Part shown: piece after piece, positions 56,536 through 64,000 of the stretch
How positions within the stretch are numbered: the stretch's first letter is position 1
Layout: every line of letters begins with the position of its first letter
Assembly (NCBI GenBank): GCA_030148665.1
Contig: JASBSZ010000002.1
Span: 1-64,000 of the forward strand
Reading direction: 5' to 3'
Length of the DNA stretch: 64,000 nt
From: Alphaproteobacteria bacterium
GTDB taxonomy: Bacteria; Pseudomonadota; Alphaproteobacteria; Rhodobacterales; Rhodobacteraceae
Notes under the pieces: generated by a model
Seen by the model: the letters and a program-made list of their open reading frames with translations, nothing else
Database searches by the model: none
Told to the model about the DNA's origin: nothing
Position numbers and translations under genes: made by a program

Positions 56536-57798
56536 ATGACGCAAGTTCCCTCGACCCCAAGCTCAACCCTGCCCCCTGACCAGCCGCCGCCATCGGTGGT
56601 CGATGACAGGCGTGCGCGCCGGAATGTGGCCGTTCTGGTGATGGCGCAGGCATTCATCGGCGCGCAGATGTCGATGATCTTTATCCTCGGGGGGCTGGCC
56701 GGGCAATCGCTGGCCAGCAACCGCTGCCTTGCGACCCTGCCGATTTCGCTGATCGTTTTCGGCTCGATGACCACGGCGCCGTGGATGAGCCAGGTGATGC
56801 AGCGTTTCGGACGGCGCACCGGGTTCTTCATGGGCACGGGCGGCGGCGCGCTGGGGGCGGCCATTGCGGCATGGGGCCTTGTGCAACATTCGTTCCTGCT
56901 GTTCATGGCCGGATCATTTCTGACTGGGATCTACATGTCGGCGCAGGGGTTCTATCGCTTTGCCGCGGTCGATACCGCATCCGATTCCTTTCGGCCCAAG
57001 GCCATGTCCTATGTCATGGCGGGGGGGCTGATCTCGGCCATCCTGGGGCCGCAGCTGGCCAAGGTGACGGCCGATGCCCTGCCGGTGCCCTATCTGGGGA
57101 CCTATCTGACGGTGATCGCGATCAATGTCGTGGGCGCGTCGCTGTTCCTGTTTCTGGACATTCCGAAGCCGGCTCCGCAGGTCAAGGGCCCTGCCGGCGG
57201 CCGGTCGCGCATCGAGATGTTGAAATCGCCGCGTATCCTGGTGGCGATCATTTCGGGCATGGTCTCGTATTCGCTGATGACCCTGATGATGACCTCGGCC
57301 CCGCTGGCGATCGTTGGCACCGGCTTTTCCAAGGGGGATGCGGCGAATGTCGTGTCGGCCCATGTGCTGGCAATGTTCATTCCATCATTCTTTACCGGCC
57401 ATCTGATCGCCCGTTTCGGGGTGGAAAAGATCATCGCGACCGGGCTGGTGATTCTGGCCGGGTCGGGGTTGATGGCGCTGTCCGGCGTGCATCTGGGAAA
57501 TTTCTTCATCTCGATGATCCTGCTGGGGGTGGGCTGGAATTTCGGCTTTATCGGCGCGTCCTCGATGCTGGCCGGCGCCCACAGCCCCGAGGAAAGCGGC
57601 CGAATCCAGGGGATCAACGACATGATCGTGTTCGGCATGGTCACGATCGCCTCGATTGCCTCGGGCGGGCTGATGAACTGTTCGGGCGGGACGGCGACCG
57701 CCGGCTGGGATGCGGTCAGCACGGCGATGATTCCGTTTCTGACCCTGGCCGGCGGCGCCCTGATCTGGCTGGTGCTGCGCCCTGACGAGGACCGATGA
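56536..57798 (+). CDS. MFS transporter
   Basis: A 420-residue permease with about twelve membrane helices after a 30-residue Pro/Ser-rich cytoplasmic tail. The loop 2-3 region WMSQVMQRFGRRTGFFMGTG is the usual MFS motif A equivalent, and NFGFIGASSMLAGAHSPEESGRIQG is seen in the second half. Close to uncharacterised MFS proteins of proteobacteria; the substrate is unknown. It is convergent with the TetR gene, 77 bases apart. Confidence 0.88.
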   Translation: MTQVPSTPSSTLPPDQPPPSVVDDRRARRNVAVLVMAQAFIGAQMSMIFILGGLAGQSLASNRCLATLPISLIVFGSMTTAPWMSQVMQRFGRRTGFFMGTGGGALGAAIAAWGLVQHSFLLFMAGSFLTGIYMSAQGFYRFAAVDTASDSFRPKAMSYVMAGGLISAILGPQLAKVTADALPVPYLGTYLTVIAINVVGASLFLFLDIPKPAPQVKGPAGGRSRIEMLKSPRILVAIISGMVSYSLMTLMMTSAPLAIVGTGFSKGDAANVVSAHVLAMFIPSFFTGHLIARFGVEKIIATGLVILAGSGLMALSGVHLGNFFISMILLGVGWNFGFIGASSMLAGAHSPEESGRIQGINDMIVFGMVTIASIASGGLMNCSGGTATAGWDAVSTAMIPFLTLAGGALIWLVLRPDEDR

Positions 57799-57875
57799 AT
57801 GGTCGGGTCGGGTTGAAACGGTGAGGTTCACCGATGCCCGGCGCGACCGATGGCCCGGGCAGGCCGCGCGCGCCT

Positions 57876-58490
57876 TCAGGCGGGTTTTTCGACGAACAGA
57901 TCCGCAAGCGCCGCAAGGCTGCTGCGCAGGTGGTTGGCCGCGGTTCCCTGATCCGACATGACCCAACCCGTCATGGCAACCTTGATCGCGGCGGCCAGAA
58001 CGGCGGCCATCAGGCGGGGCCTGCGATGTTGCGCATCCAGCCCCAGCCTGTGCGCGATCAGGCGGCCGATTTCCTCTTCGTATTGCTGAAAGGCCTTGTC
58101 GCGCACCAGCACCAGCTTGGGGTGGGTCTGCGATATCTGGAACAGGACCCGCAGCCGGGCGCGGTCTTCCTCGACATTGTCGAACTGGGTCAGAAGAAGC
58201 TCGGCAATATCGGCCAGCAGGCTGCCCTGCCCGTTGATGAAGCCTGCCACCGCCTCGGGGGCAAAGTCGATCGGCGGCGGCATGAGCGCCTCTTCCTTGA
58301 AGGCGAAATAGTTGAAAAAGGTGCGCAGGCTGATGCCGGCCTCCTGGGCGATCATCTCGGTCGTGACATTGTCCAGCCCCCGTTCGGCCACCAGACGCAG
58401 CGCCGCCTTGCGGATGGTCTCGGCGGTACGCATCCGACGCCGGGATCTGAGATCCGCGGCCCGGTTGATGATATCTGCCTTGTGATGCAT
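57876..58490 (-). CDS. TetR-family transcriptional regulator
   Basis: A 204-residue protein with an N-terminal TetR HTH (TAETIRKAALRLVAERGLDNVTTEMIAQEAGISLRTFFNYF, about residues 19-60) and a C-terminal helical ligand domain. Divergent from the RND efflux operon, with operator-like repeats in the 219-bp gap, it is very probably that operon's repressor. ATG 58490 is chosen; a GTG at 58502 is possible. The protein ends with a short LFVEKPA tail. Confidence 0.92.
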   Translation of the reverse strand: MHHKADIINRAADLRSRRRMRTAETIRKAALRLVAERGLDNVTTEMIAQEAGISLRTFFNYFAFKEEALMPPPIDFAPEAVAGFINGQGSLLADIAELLLTQFDNVEEDRARLRVLFQISQTHPKLVLVRDKAFQQYEEEIGRLIAHRLGLDAQHRRPRLMAAVLAAAIKVAMTGWVMSDQGTAANHLRSSLAALADLFVEKPA

Positions 58491-58602
58491 GATCCTGCGC
58501 ACCCCTTTTCGCCCTTGCGGCCGGTTTTCCGGCCCGTGCCGCCCCGCACCCGGTCGCTGCCCCGGTTACAATGTTGCCACGGGTGCTGACGCGGGATTTT
58601 TC

Positions 58603-58635
58603 TTGCATATCGTGCAAAATTTGCATAGCACGCAA
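58603..58635. promoter_or_regulatory. Tandem operator-like repeats between tetR and the RND operon
   Basis: TTGCATATCGTGCAA (58603-58617) and TTGCATAGCACGCAA (58621-58635) are 18 bp apart, each with TTGCA/TGCAA-type dyad ends. Across the junction TGCAAA-A-TTTGCA forms a 13-bp dyad. They lie in the AT-rich divergent promoter, fitting a TetR-type dimer-pair site. Confidence 0.72.
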
Positions 58636-58709
58636 TATTGATGACTGTCAAACCGCCCCTGGCCCCAACCCCGGCCCGAAAACCGCCCGCAAACTGGATG
58701 TGACCCGGC

Positions 58710-59975
58710 ATGACCCCGATCTGCAAAAGACGTGCGATCCCCCTTTCCGCGACCTTTTCCGCCCTGGTGCTGAGCATGGCGCTGGTTGTCGCCGTGGCAA
58801 GCCCTTCGGCAATGGCCGGGACCGACGCACCCGACAGGGCGCAGGCCGCCGCCGCGGGGAAAACCGCCGAAAAAACCGAGGGGCGGGCCAAGGTCATCGC
58901 CCCCAACGTGACGGTGATCACACCGCGCCGGCAGGTCTTTGTCGCCCGCATCCCCGTATCCGGCACGCTGGTCGCCCGGCAGGAGGTGTTCGTCAACACG
59001 CGCATCAACGGGCAGGTGATCGAGAACCTGCTGGCCGATATCGGGGACCATGTGGAAAAGGGGCAGTTGCTGGCCGTTCTGGACAAGCGCCAGTTCGAGG
59101 TCCAGCTGGCCCAGGCCAATGCCGACCTGCCGCGCGCCCGTGCGGCGGTGCAGCAGGCGCGCGACCAGATATCGCTGGCCCAGGCAACGCTGAAACAGGC
59201 CCAGACCAGCTATGACCGCAATCTGCGCCTGCGCCAGAGCGGAACCATCTCGCAGGCGGTGTTCGACCAGAGCAGCACCGCGCTGGAACAGGCGCGCGCC
59301 GGGCTGGCCTCGGCGCGGGCCGGGCTGGCCATTGCCCAGGCCCAGCTGAAGGCCGCCGAGACCCGTATCCGCAGCGCCCGGCTGAACCTTTCGTTTACCG
59401 AAATCCGCGCGCCGGTTTCCGGCATCATCTCGGCACGTTCGGCCCGCATGGGCGCGGTCGCGGTTGCCGGGGCACAGCCCATGTTCCGCATCATCCGCGA
59501 CGGCGAGATCGAGGTCGAGGCCGACGTGATCGAATCGGACATCGGCGCGCTGAAGCCGGGCGACCGGGCCGAGCTGAACATCTCGGGGCTGGGCAAACGC
59601 GTGGGTGCGGTGCGCCGCATTTCACCGCGCATCGATCCGCGCACCCGCCTGGGCAAGGTCAGGATCAGCCTGGAATCATCGGAATCCCTGCGCATCGGCC
59701 TGTTTGCCAATGGCTGGATCACCACCGGGCGCCATCAGGCGCTGGGTGTGCCGACCAGCGCCGTGCTGTCCGATTCCCGGGGCGATTTCGTGATGCTGGT
59801 CAAGGACGGCAGGGCGATCAAGCGGCGCGTCACCGCGGGGCTGTTCTGGCAGGGCCGCCGCGAGATCACCGCAGGTCTGGAGGGCAACGAACAGGTCATG
59901 CTGCGCGCAGGCGCGTTTTTTCGCCAGGATGACCGGGTGACGCCGGTACCGGTCGATGCGGGGGGGCTGAAATGA
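58710..59975 (+). CDS. RND efflux periplasmic adaptor (membrane fusion protein)
   Basis: A 421-residue exported protein with a signal peptide (about 1-36). It is an HlyD/AcrA-type adaptor: a beta-barrel and lipoyl part (VSGTLVARQEVFVNTRINGQ, ADIGDHVEKGQLLAVLDKRQFEVQLAQA), a coiled-coil hairpin (about 130-215, Ala/Gln-rich heptads), then the second lipoyl half LSFTEIRAPVSGIISARSARMG. It links the RND pump to an outer-membrane channel that is not encoded here. Its stop overlaps the permease start (ATGA). Confidence 0.93.
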   Translation: MTPICKRRAIPLSATFSALVLSMALVVAVASPSAMAGTDAPDRAQAAAAGKTAEKTEGRAKVIAPNVTVITPRRQVFVARIPVSGTLVARQEVFVNTRINGQVIENLLADIGDHVEKGQLLAVLDKRQFEVQLAQANADLPRARAAVQQARDQISLAQATLKQAQTSYDRNLRLRQSGTISQAVFDQSSTALEQARAGLASARAGLAIAQAQLKAAETRIRSARLNLSFTEIRAPVSGIISARSARMGAVAVAGAQPMFRIIRDGEIEVEADVIESDIGALKPGDRAELNISGLGKRVGAVRRISPRIDPRTRLGKVRISLESSESLRIGLFANGWITTGRHQALGVPTSAVLSDSRGDFVMLVKDGRAIKRRVTAGLFWQGRREITAGLEGNEQVMLRAGAFFRQDDRVTPVPVDAGGLK

Positions 59976-62900
59976 ACTTTGCCACCTGGTCGATCCGCAA
60001 GCCGGTTCCGTCGCTCGCCTTTTTCCTGGTCATGCTGGTGGCCGGGATCTACAGCTTCATGCGTCTGCCGGTGACCGAGCTGCCCAATGTGGACATTCCC
60101 ATCATCTCGGTCACCATCGCCCAGCCCGGTGCCGCCCCGGCCGAGCTGGCCGGACAGGTGCTCAAGCCCGTCGAGGACGCGGTGGCCAACATCCAGGGCG
60201 TGGACCACATCATTTCGCGCGCCATCGATTCCCAGGCCAAGGTGATCATCAATTTCACCATGGACACGAAAACCGATACCGCGCTGAACGACGTCAAGGA
60301 TGCCGTCAGCCGCGTCCGGCAGGATCTGCCCGACACGATCTCGGAACCCATCGTCAAGCGGGAAGAGCTGGTCGGCAAGCCGATCCTGACCTATGGCATC
60401 AACAACCCCAACATGTCGATCGAAGAGCTGTCCAAGTTCATCGACGACGTGATCTCGCGCGAGTTGCGGGGCATTCGCGGCGTCGGCGGGGTGGTGCGCG
60501 TGGGCGGCGCCGACCGCGAAATCAAGGTCGAGCTGGACCCGAACCGCCTGCTGGCCCTGGGGATCACGGCGGCGGACGTCAACCGGCAGCTGCGGGCCAC
60601 CAATATCAACCTGGGCGCCGGTCGCGGCGATCTGGACGGGCTGGAATTCTCGATCCGGGCGCTGGGCAGCGCGCAGAGCGTGGCCCAGCTTGCGGAAACC
60701 TCGCTGACCCTGCCCAATGGCACCGATGTCAAGCTGAACCAGCTGGGGCTGGTCTATGACGGGCCGGCAGAGGCGCGCAATTTCGCCATGCTCGACGGCC
60801 ACCCGGTGGTGGCGCTGGGGATCTACCGGCAGGCGGGGTTTTCCGACCTCGATACCGCGCGCAAGGTTGCGGCCCAGCTGAAGGACATCAAGAAACGCTA
60901 TCCCGGCATCAGCATTTCCAAGATCGACGATTCCACCATCCAGACCGAAGGATCCTACAACAGCGCGATGGAAACGCTGTACGAGGGCGCGGCGCTGGCG
61001 GTGATCGTGGTGTTCATGTTCCTGCGTGACTGGCGCGCGACCATCATCACCGCGCTGGCCCTGCCGCTGTCCATCATTCCGACCTTCTTTGCCATGTACT
61101 TCCTGGGGTTTTCGCTGAACCTGATCAGCCTGCTGGGCATCACCCTGGTGACGGGCATCCTGGTCGATGACGCCATTGTCGAGATCGAGAACATCGAACG
61201 ACACCGCGCCATGGGCAAATCGGCGCGCAAGGCGGCCGCCGATGCAGCCACCGAGATCGGCCTGACCGTGATCGCCATTACCCTGTCGATCGTCGCGGTC
61301 TTTGCCCCGGTCAGCTTCATGGGCGGGATTCCCGGCCAGTTCTTCAAGCAGTTCGGCCTGACGGTCGCCATCGCGGCGCTGTTCTCGCTGCTGGTGGCGC
61401 GTCTGATCACGCCGATGATGGCGGCCTATTTCCTGAAGGACATGCACAAGCACGGCAGCAAGGATGACGGCTGGCTGATGCGCGGCTATCTGTCGATCCT
61501 GCGCTGGACGCTGCGCCACCGGATCATCACCATCGTGGCGGCCTTTGCGATCTTTGCGGCATCGCTGTATTCGGCCACCCTGCTGCCGGGCGAATTCACC
61601 CCGAAAAAGGATATCGGTCGCAGCCTGATCACGGTCGAGCTGCCGCCGGGCGCGACGCTGGACGACACGCGCAAGGTGGCGCGCGAGATGACCGACCGCA
61701 TCTGGAAGATCCCCGAAATCCGCAATGTCTTTGTCGATGGCGGCTCGGGCAGCATCACCAGGGCAACCCTGATCGTCAATTACGGGACCAAGCTGGAACG
61801 CAAGCGGACCTCGTTCCAGATCGAGGACGACATGCGTCGCCTGCTGGCCGACATTCCCGATGTGCGGATCAACTTTGTCAACGAGCGCGGACAAAAGGAC
61901 ATCTCGATGTCGGTTCTTGGCGACAACCGCGAAGAGGTGCGCAAGGCGGCGCTGCGTCTGGCCGACGCCATGAAAAAGAGGCCCGAGCTGCGCAACGTCA
62001 CCACCACCGCGGCCCTGCCCCGGCCCGAAATCCAGATCCGCCCCAAGGGCGACCTCGCGGCCGAGCTGGGGGTGACGGCCAATCTGCTGGCCTCGACCCT
62101 GCGGGTGGCAACGATCGGCGACGTGAATGCCAACCTGGCCAAGTTCAACTCGGGTGACGAACAGATCCCGATCCGGGTGCGGCTGCGCGAATCGGCGCGC
62201 AAGGACCTGACCAACCTGGCCGGCATTCGCGTGCGCACGCCTCTGGGCGTGTCGGTACCGCTGCTGTCGGTCGCCGATGTCAAGGTCTCGACCGGGCCCA
62301 GCGTGGTGACACGCTATGACCGCAAGAACGAGACCAAGGTGGAAACCAATCTCGGCCCGAACACGGTGCTGGGCCAGGCAACCGATCTGATCATGTCGCT
62401 GCCCGAGGCGCGCAACATGCCCAAGGGCACGCGCATCCAGGCCTCGGGCGATGCCGAGATCATGGCCGACATATTCTCGGGCTTTGCCACCGCCATGGCT
62501 GCCGGCATCATGCTGGTCTATGTCGTGCTGGCCCTTTTGTTCAGCAGCTTCGTGACCCCGATCACCATTCTGATGACCCTGCCGCTGGCCATTGGCGGGG
62601 CGATCTTTGCCCTGTACATGGTAAATCTGGCGATCAGCCTGCCGGTGGTCATCGGCTTTCTCATGCTGATGGGAATCGTCACCAAGAACGCGATCATGCT
62701 GGTGGGGTTTGCCCAGGATTCGATGAAACAGGGCCTGTCGCGCCCCGATGCGATGCTCGAGGCCGGCCACAAGCGCGCGCGCCCCATCGTGATGACGACG
62801 ATCGCCATGACCTCGGGCATGATCCCCAGCGCGCTGGCGGTCAGCATCGGGGGCGAGTTCCGCTCGCCCATGGCCATTGCGGTGATGGGGGGATTGATCC

Positions 62901-63091
62901 TTTCGACCCTGCTGTCGCTGGTTTTCGTACCTGTACTGTTCAGCCTGATCGATGGCAGCAAGGAATGGGTCATGACCCGCCTGACGGGCGGACGCAACCT
63001 GCCTGAAAAACCGTCTGGCGGGCCCGAAAAAGGGGCAATCGCCCATATTGCGCCCGGGACCATCGTCAAACGCAAAAAAACCTTGCCCTGA
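59972..63091 (+). CDS. RND-family efflux permease (HAE1/AcrB-like)
   Basis: A 1039-residue, twelve-helix inner-membrane pump with two large periplasmic loops. N-terminus FATWSIRKPVPSLAFFLVML. The TM4 proton-relay aspartates are in LVDDAIVEIENIERH. Full-length AcrB-type architecture with typical repeats (FSLLVARLITPMMAAYFL; MGIVTKNAIMLVGFAQ). It exports drugs or toxic compounds by proton antiport; the substrate is unknown. Paired with the adaptor and likely repressed by the TetR protein. A modest hairpin follows at 63132-63168. Confidence 0.95.
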   Translation: MNFATWSIRKPVPSLAFFLVMLVAGIYSFMRLPVTELPNVDIPIISVTIAQPGAAPAELAGQVLKPVEDAVANIQGVDHIISRAIDSQAKVIINFTMDTKTDTALNDVKDAVSRVRQDLPDTISEPIVKREELVGKPILTYGINNPNMSIEELSKFIDDVISRELRGIRGVGGVVRVGGADREIKVELDPNRLLALGITAADVNRQLRATNINLGAGRGDLDGLEFSIRALGSAQSVAQLAETSLTLPNGTDVKLNQLGLVYDGPAEARNFAMLDGHPVVALGIYRQAGFSDLDTARKVAAQLKDIKKRYPGISISKIDDSTIQTEGSYNSAMETLYEGAALAVIVVFMFLRDWRATIITALALPLSIIPTFFAMYFLGFSLNLISLLGITLVTGILVDDAIVEIENIERHRAMGKSARKAAADAATEIGLTVIAITLSIVAVFAPVSFMGGIPGQFFKQFGLTVAIAALFSLLVARLITPMMAAYFLKDMHKHGSKDDGWLMRGYLSILRWTLRHRIITIVAAFAIFAASLYSATLLPGEFTPKKDIGRSLITVELPPGATLDDTRKVAREMTDRIWKIPEIRNVFVDGGSGSITRATLIVNYGTKLERKRTSFQIEDDMRRLLADIPDVRINFVNERGQKDISMSVLGDNREEVRKAALRLADAMKKRPELRNVTTTAALPRPEIQIRPKGDLAAELGVTANLLASTLRVATIGDVNANLAKFNSGDEQIPIRVRLRESARKDLTNLAGIRVRTPLGVSVPLLSVADVKVSTGPSVVTRYDRKNETKVETNLGPNTVLGQATDLIMSLPEARNMPKGTRIQASGDAEIMADIFSGFATAMAAGIMLVYVVLALLFSSFVTPITILMTLPLAIGGAIFALYMVNLAISLPVVIGFLMLMGIVTKNAIMLVGFAQDSMKQGLSRPDAMLEAGHKRARPIVMTTIAMTSGMIPSALAVSIGGEFRSPMAIAVMGGLILSTLLSLVFVPVLFSLIDGSKEWVMTRLTGGRNLPEKPSGGPEKGAIAHIAPGTIVKRKKTLP

Positions 63092-63131
63092 GGGGCACCT
63101 GCCTGCCAACCTGTGGGCGGAAAAGAAAGCT

Positions 63132-63168
63132 GCCCGTCGCCATGCCGGATATTCCTGCATGGTCGGGC
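63132..63168 (+). terminator. Hairpin between the RND permease and the TRAP gene
   Basis: GCCCG..CCATGC and GCATGG..CGGGC form 5 + 6 bp arms around an 11-nt loop, interrupted by a small asymmetric bulge. Candidate terminator without a U-tract, 26 bases before the next ATG. Confidence 0.35.
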
Positions 63169-63193
63169 GGCAACACAACCGGGAGAGAAGAAG

Positions 63194-64000
63194 ATGATGA
63201 TGAAACATGCTGCCGCATTTGCCGTGGCGATGGGGCTTGCCGGACCCGCCCTGGCTGTCGAGTGGAACATGCCCACGCCCTATGGCGACAAGACGTTCCA
63301 CACCGTCAACATCCGGGAATTCGCCAAGGACGTGAAGGCCGCCACGGGTGGCGCGCTGAATATCACCGTCCATTCGGCGGGCTCGCTGTTCCCCCATGCC
63401 CAGATCAAGAACGCCGTGCGTTCGGGTCAGGTGCAGATCGGCGAGTTCTTTCTGTCGCGCCTGTCCAACGAGGACGCGGCCTTCGGCATAGACAGCCAGC
63501 CCTTTGTCGCCACATCCTATGACGACGCCGCGCGCCTGTGGGCGGCGCAAAAGCCGGTCATCACCCGGCTGCTGGCCAAGCAGGGGCTGATGCCGCTGTT
63601 CTCGGTCCCGTGGCCGGCCCAGGGGCTGTACACCAAGAACGAGGTCAAGACGGTCGCCGACCTCGCCGGCCTGCGCTTCCGCGCCTATAACGCCGCGCTG
63701 GAAGAATTCGCAACCCTCGCCAAGGCGTCGCCCGTGCAGGTCGAGGCCCCCGACATTCCGCAGGCCTTTGCCACCGGACAGGTGCAGGCGATGATCACCT
63801 CGCCCTCGACCGGCGCCAACTCGAAGGCCTGGGATTTCGTCAACTACTACACCCCGATCAACGCCTGGGTGCCGAAAAACATCGTGGTGGTGAACAAGGC
63901 CGCCTTTGACGCCCTGCCGGCCGATGCGCAAAAGGCCGTGCTGGATGCCGCCGCCAAGGCCGAAAAACGCGGCTGGGACATGTCCAAGGCCGAAGCCGCC
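63194..64000 (+). CDS. TRAP transporter DctP-type substrate-binding protein (3' end cut by window)
   Basis: The frame stays open to the window end, giving 269 residues. A signal peptide MMMKHAAAFAVAMGLAGPA is followed by WNMPTPYGDKTFHTVNIREFAKDVKAATGG and the family core FFLSRLSNEDAAFGIDSQPF, LYTKNEVKTVADLAGLRFRAYN (with the conserved Arg) and AFATGQVQAMITSPSTGANS. These DctP proteins bind organic acids in the periplasm for a TRAP membrane complex whose genes would lie beyond the window. Start at 63194 (three ATGs in a row), with GGGAGAGAAG upstream. Confidence 0.93.
   Translation, partial: MMMKHAAAFAVAMGLAGPALAVEWNMPTPYGDKTFHTVNIREFAKDVKAATGGALNITVHSAGSLFPHAQIKNAVRSGQVQIGEFFLSRLSNEDAAFGIDSQPFVATSYDDAARLWAAQKPVITRLLAKQGLMPLFSVPWPAQGLYTKNEVKTVADLAGLRFRAYNAALEEFATLAKASPVQVEAPDIPQAFATGQVQAMITSPSTGANSKAWDFVNYYTPINAWVPKNIVVVNKAAFDALPADAQKAVLDAAAKAEKRGWDMSKAEAA

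Noticed and set aside
59735-63931. A 1398-codon reverse frame opposite the RND permease and TRAP gene
   Set aside because: Antisense mirror of the high-GC coding sequence; the translation is Gly/Asp/His-rich without any family signature.

Overview
The window is a 64 kb chromosomal segment of high G+C with dense, often translationally coupled genes. Gene content and order (folB-folP-glmM, ccmFGHI, paired Lrp genes opposite ilvC, cobK-cbiD/cobB, the formate dehydrogenase accessory set) point to an alphaproteobacterium, most likely Rhodobacterales/Rhodobacteraceae. That assignment is inferred from gene content. No rRNA is present.

Layout. The left edge (1-104) holds the last 33 codons of an IS110-type transposase, followed by one copy of a 78-bp repeat whose second, inverted copy lies at 18915-18992. 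Then come xthA, a YVTN beta-propeller secreted protein, the cytochrome c maturation operon ccmFGHI, a class V aminotransferase, two overlapping Lrp/AsnC genes divergent from ilvC, a DUF1127 protein, a DMT exporter and the reverse-strand block folB-folP-glmM (to 15.1 kb). From 15.2 to 27 kb the reverse strand carries a SleB-type wall hydrolase, a PPDK-like enzyme and the pbpC/alpha-2-macroglobulin pair. From 27.2 to 29.5 kb lie an fRMsr/GAF protein, a PIN-domain protein and an RlmI-like methyltransferase.

The most interesting part is 29.6-48.2 kb, a formate dehydrogenase (FDH) island. The core is DUF3305, DUF3306, a TorD chaperone, a 66-aa TAT-target peptide, a Cys-type periplasmic molybdenum/tungsten FDH alpha subunit, a 4Fe-4S beta subunit and a cytochrome b gamma subunit. 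The gamma gene overlaps a NarI/DsrM-like cytochrome b gene, which overlaps a DsrK/HdrD-like CCG iron-sulfur protein gene. These are followed by an AAA+ response regulator that lacks the GAFTGA sigma-54 loop and its sensor kinase. Left of the core are a four-cluster polyferredoxin, a fusion of a shrunken TupA-like oxyanion-binding fold with a c-type haem domain, and a reverse operon of DUF6494, an Mrp/ApbC ATPase, a biotin/lipoate ligase-fold protein without its catalytic residues, and DUF6505. I infer a periplasmic formate oxidation system with its own maturation, electron transfer and two-component control. ccmFGHI and dsbB, which are needed for c-type cytochromes and periplasmic thiols, lie nearby.

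The right part holds aroC, tRNA-Leu(CAA) with a clear promoter, a YqaA-dsbB pair, an HNH endonuclease, an alpha/beta hydrolase, an alkA-type glycosylase coupled to cobK and cbiD, a divergent cobB, an MFS transporter, a TetR regulator divergent from an RND efflux operon with tandem operator-like repeats between them, and a TRAP substrate-binding protein cut by the window end. A Rhodobacterales-style composite repeat (G-rich hairpin followed by GTATTTGG..AAGAA) recurs at 14.1, 49.5 and 55.0 kb, with a looser copy at 9.1 kb.
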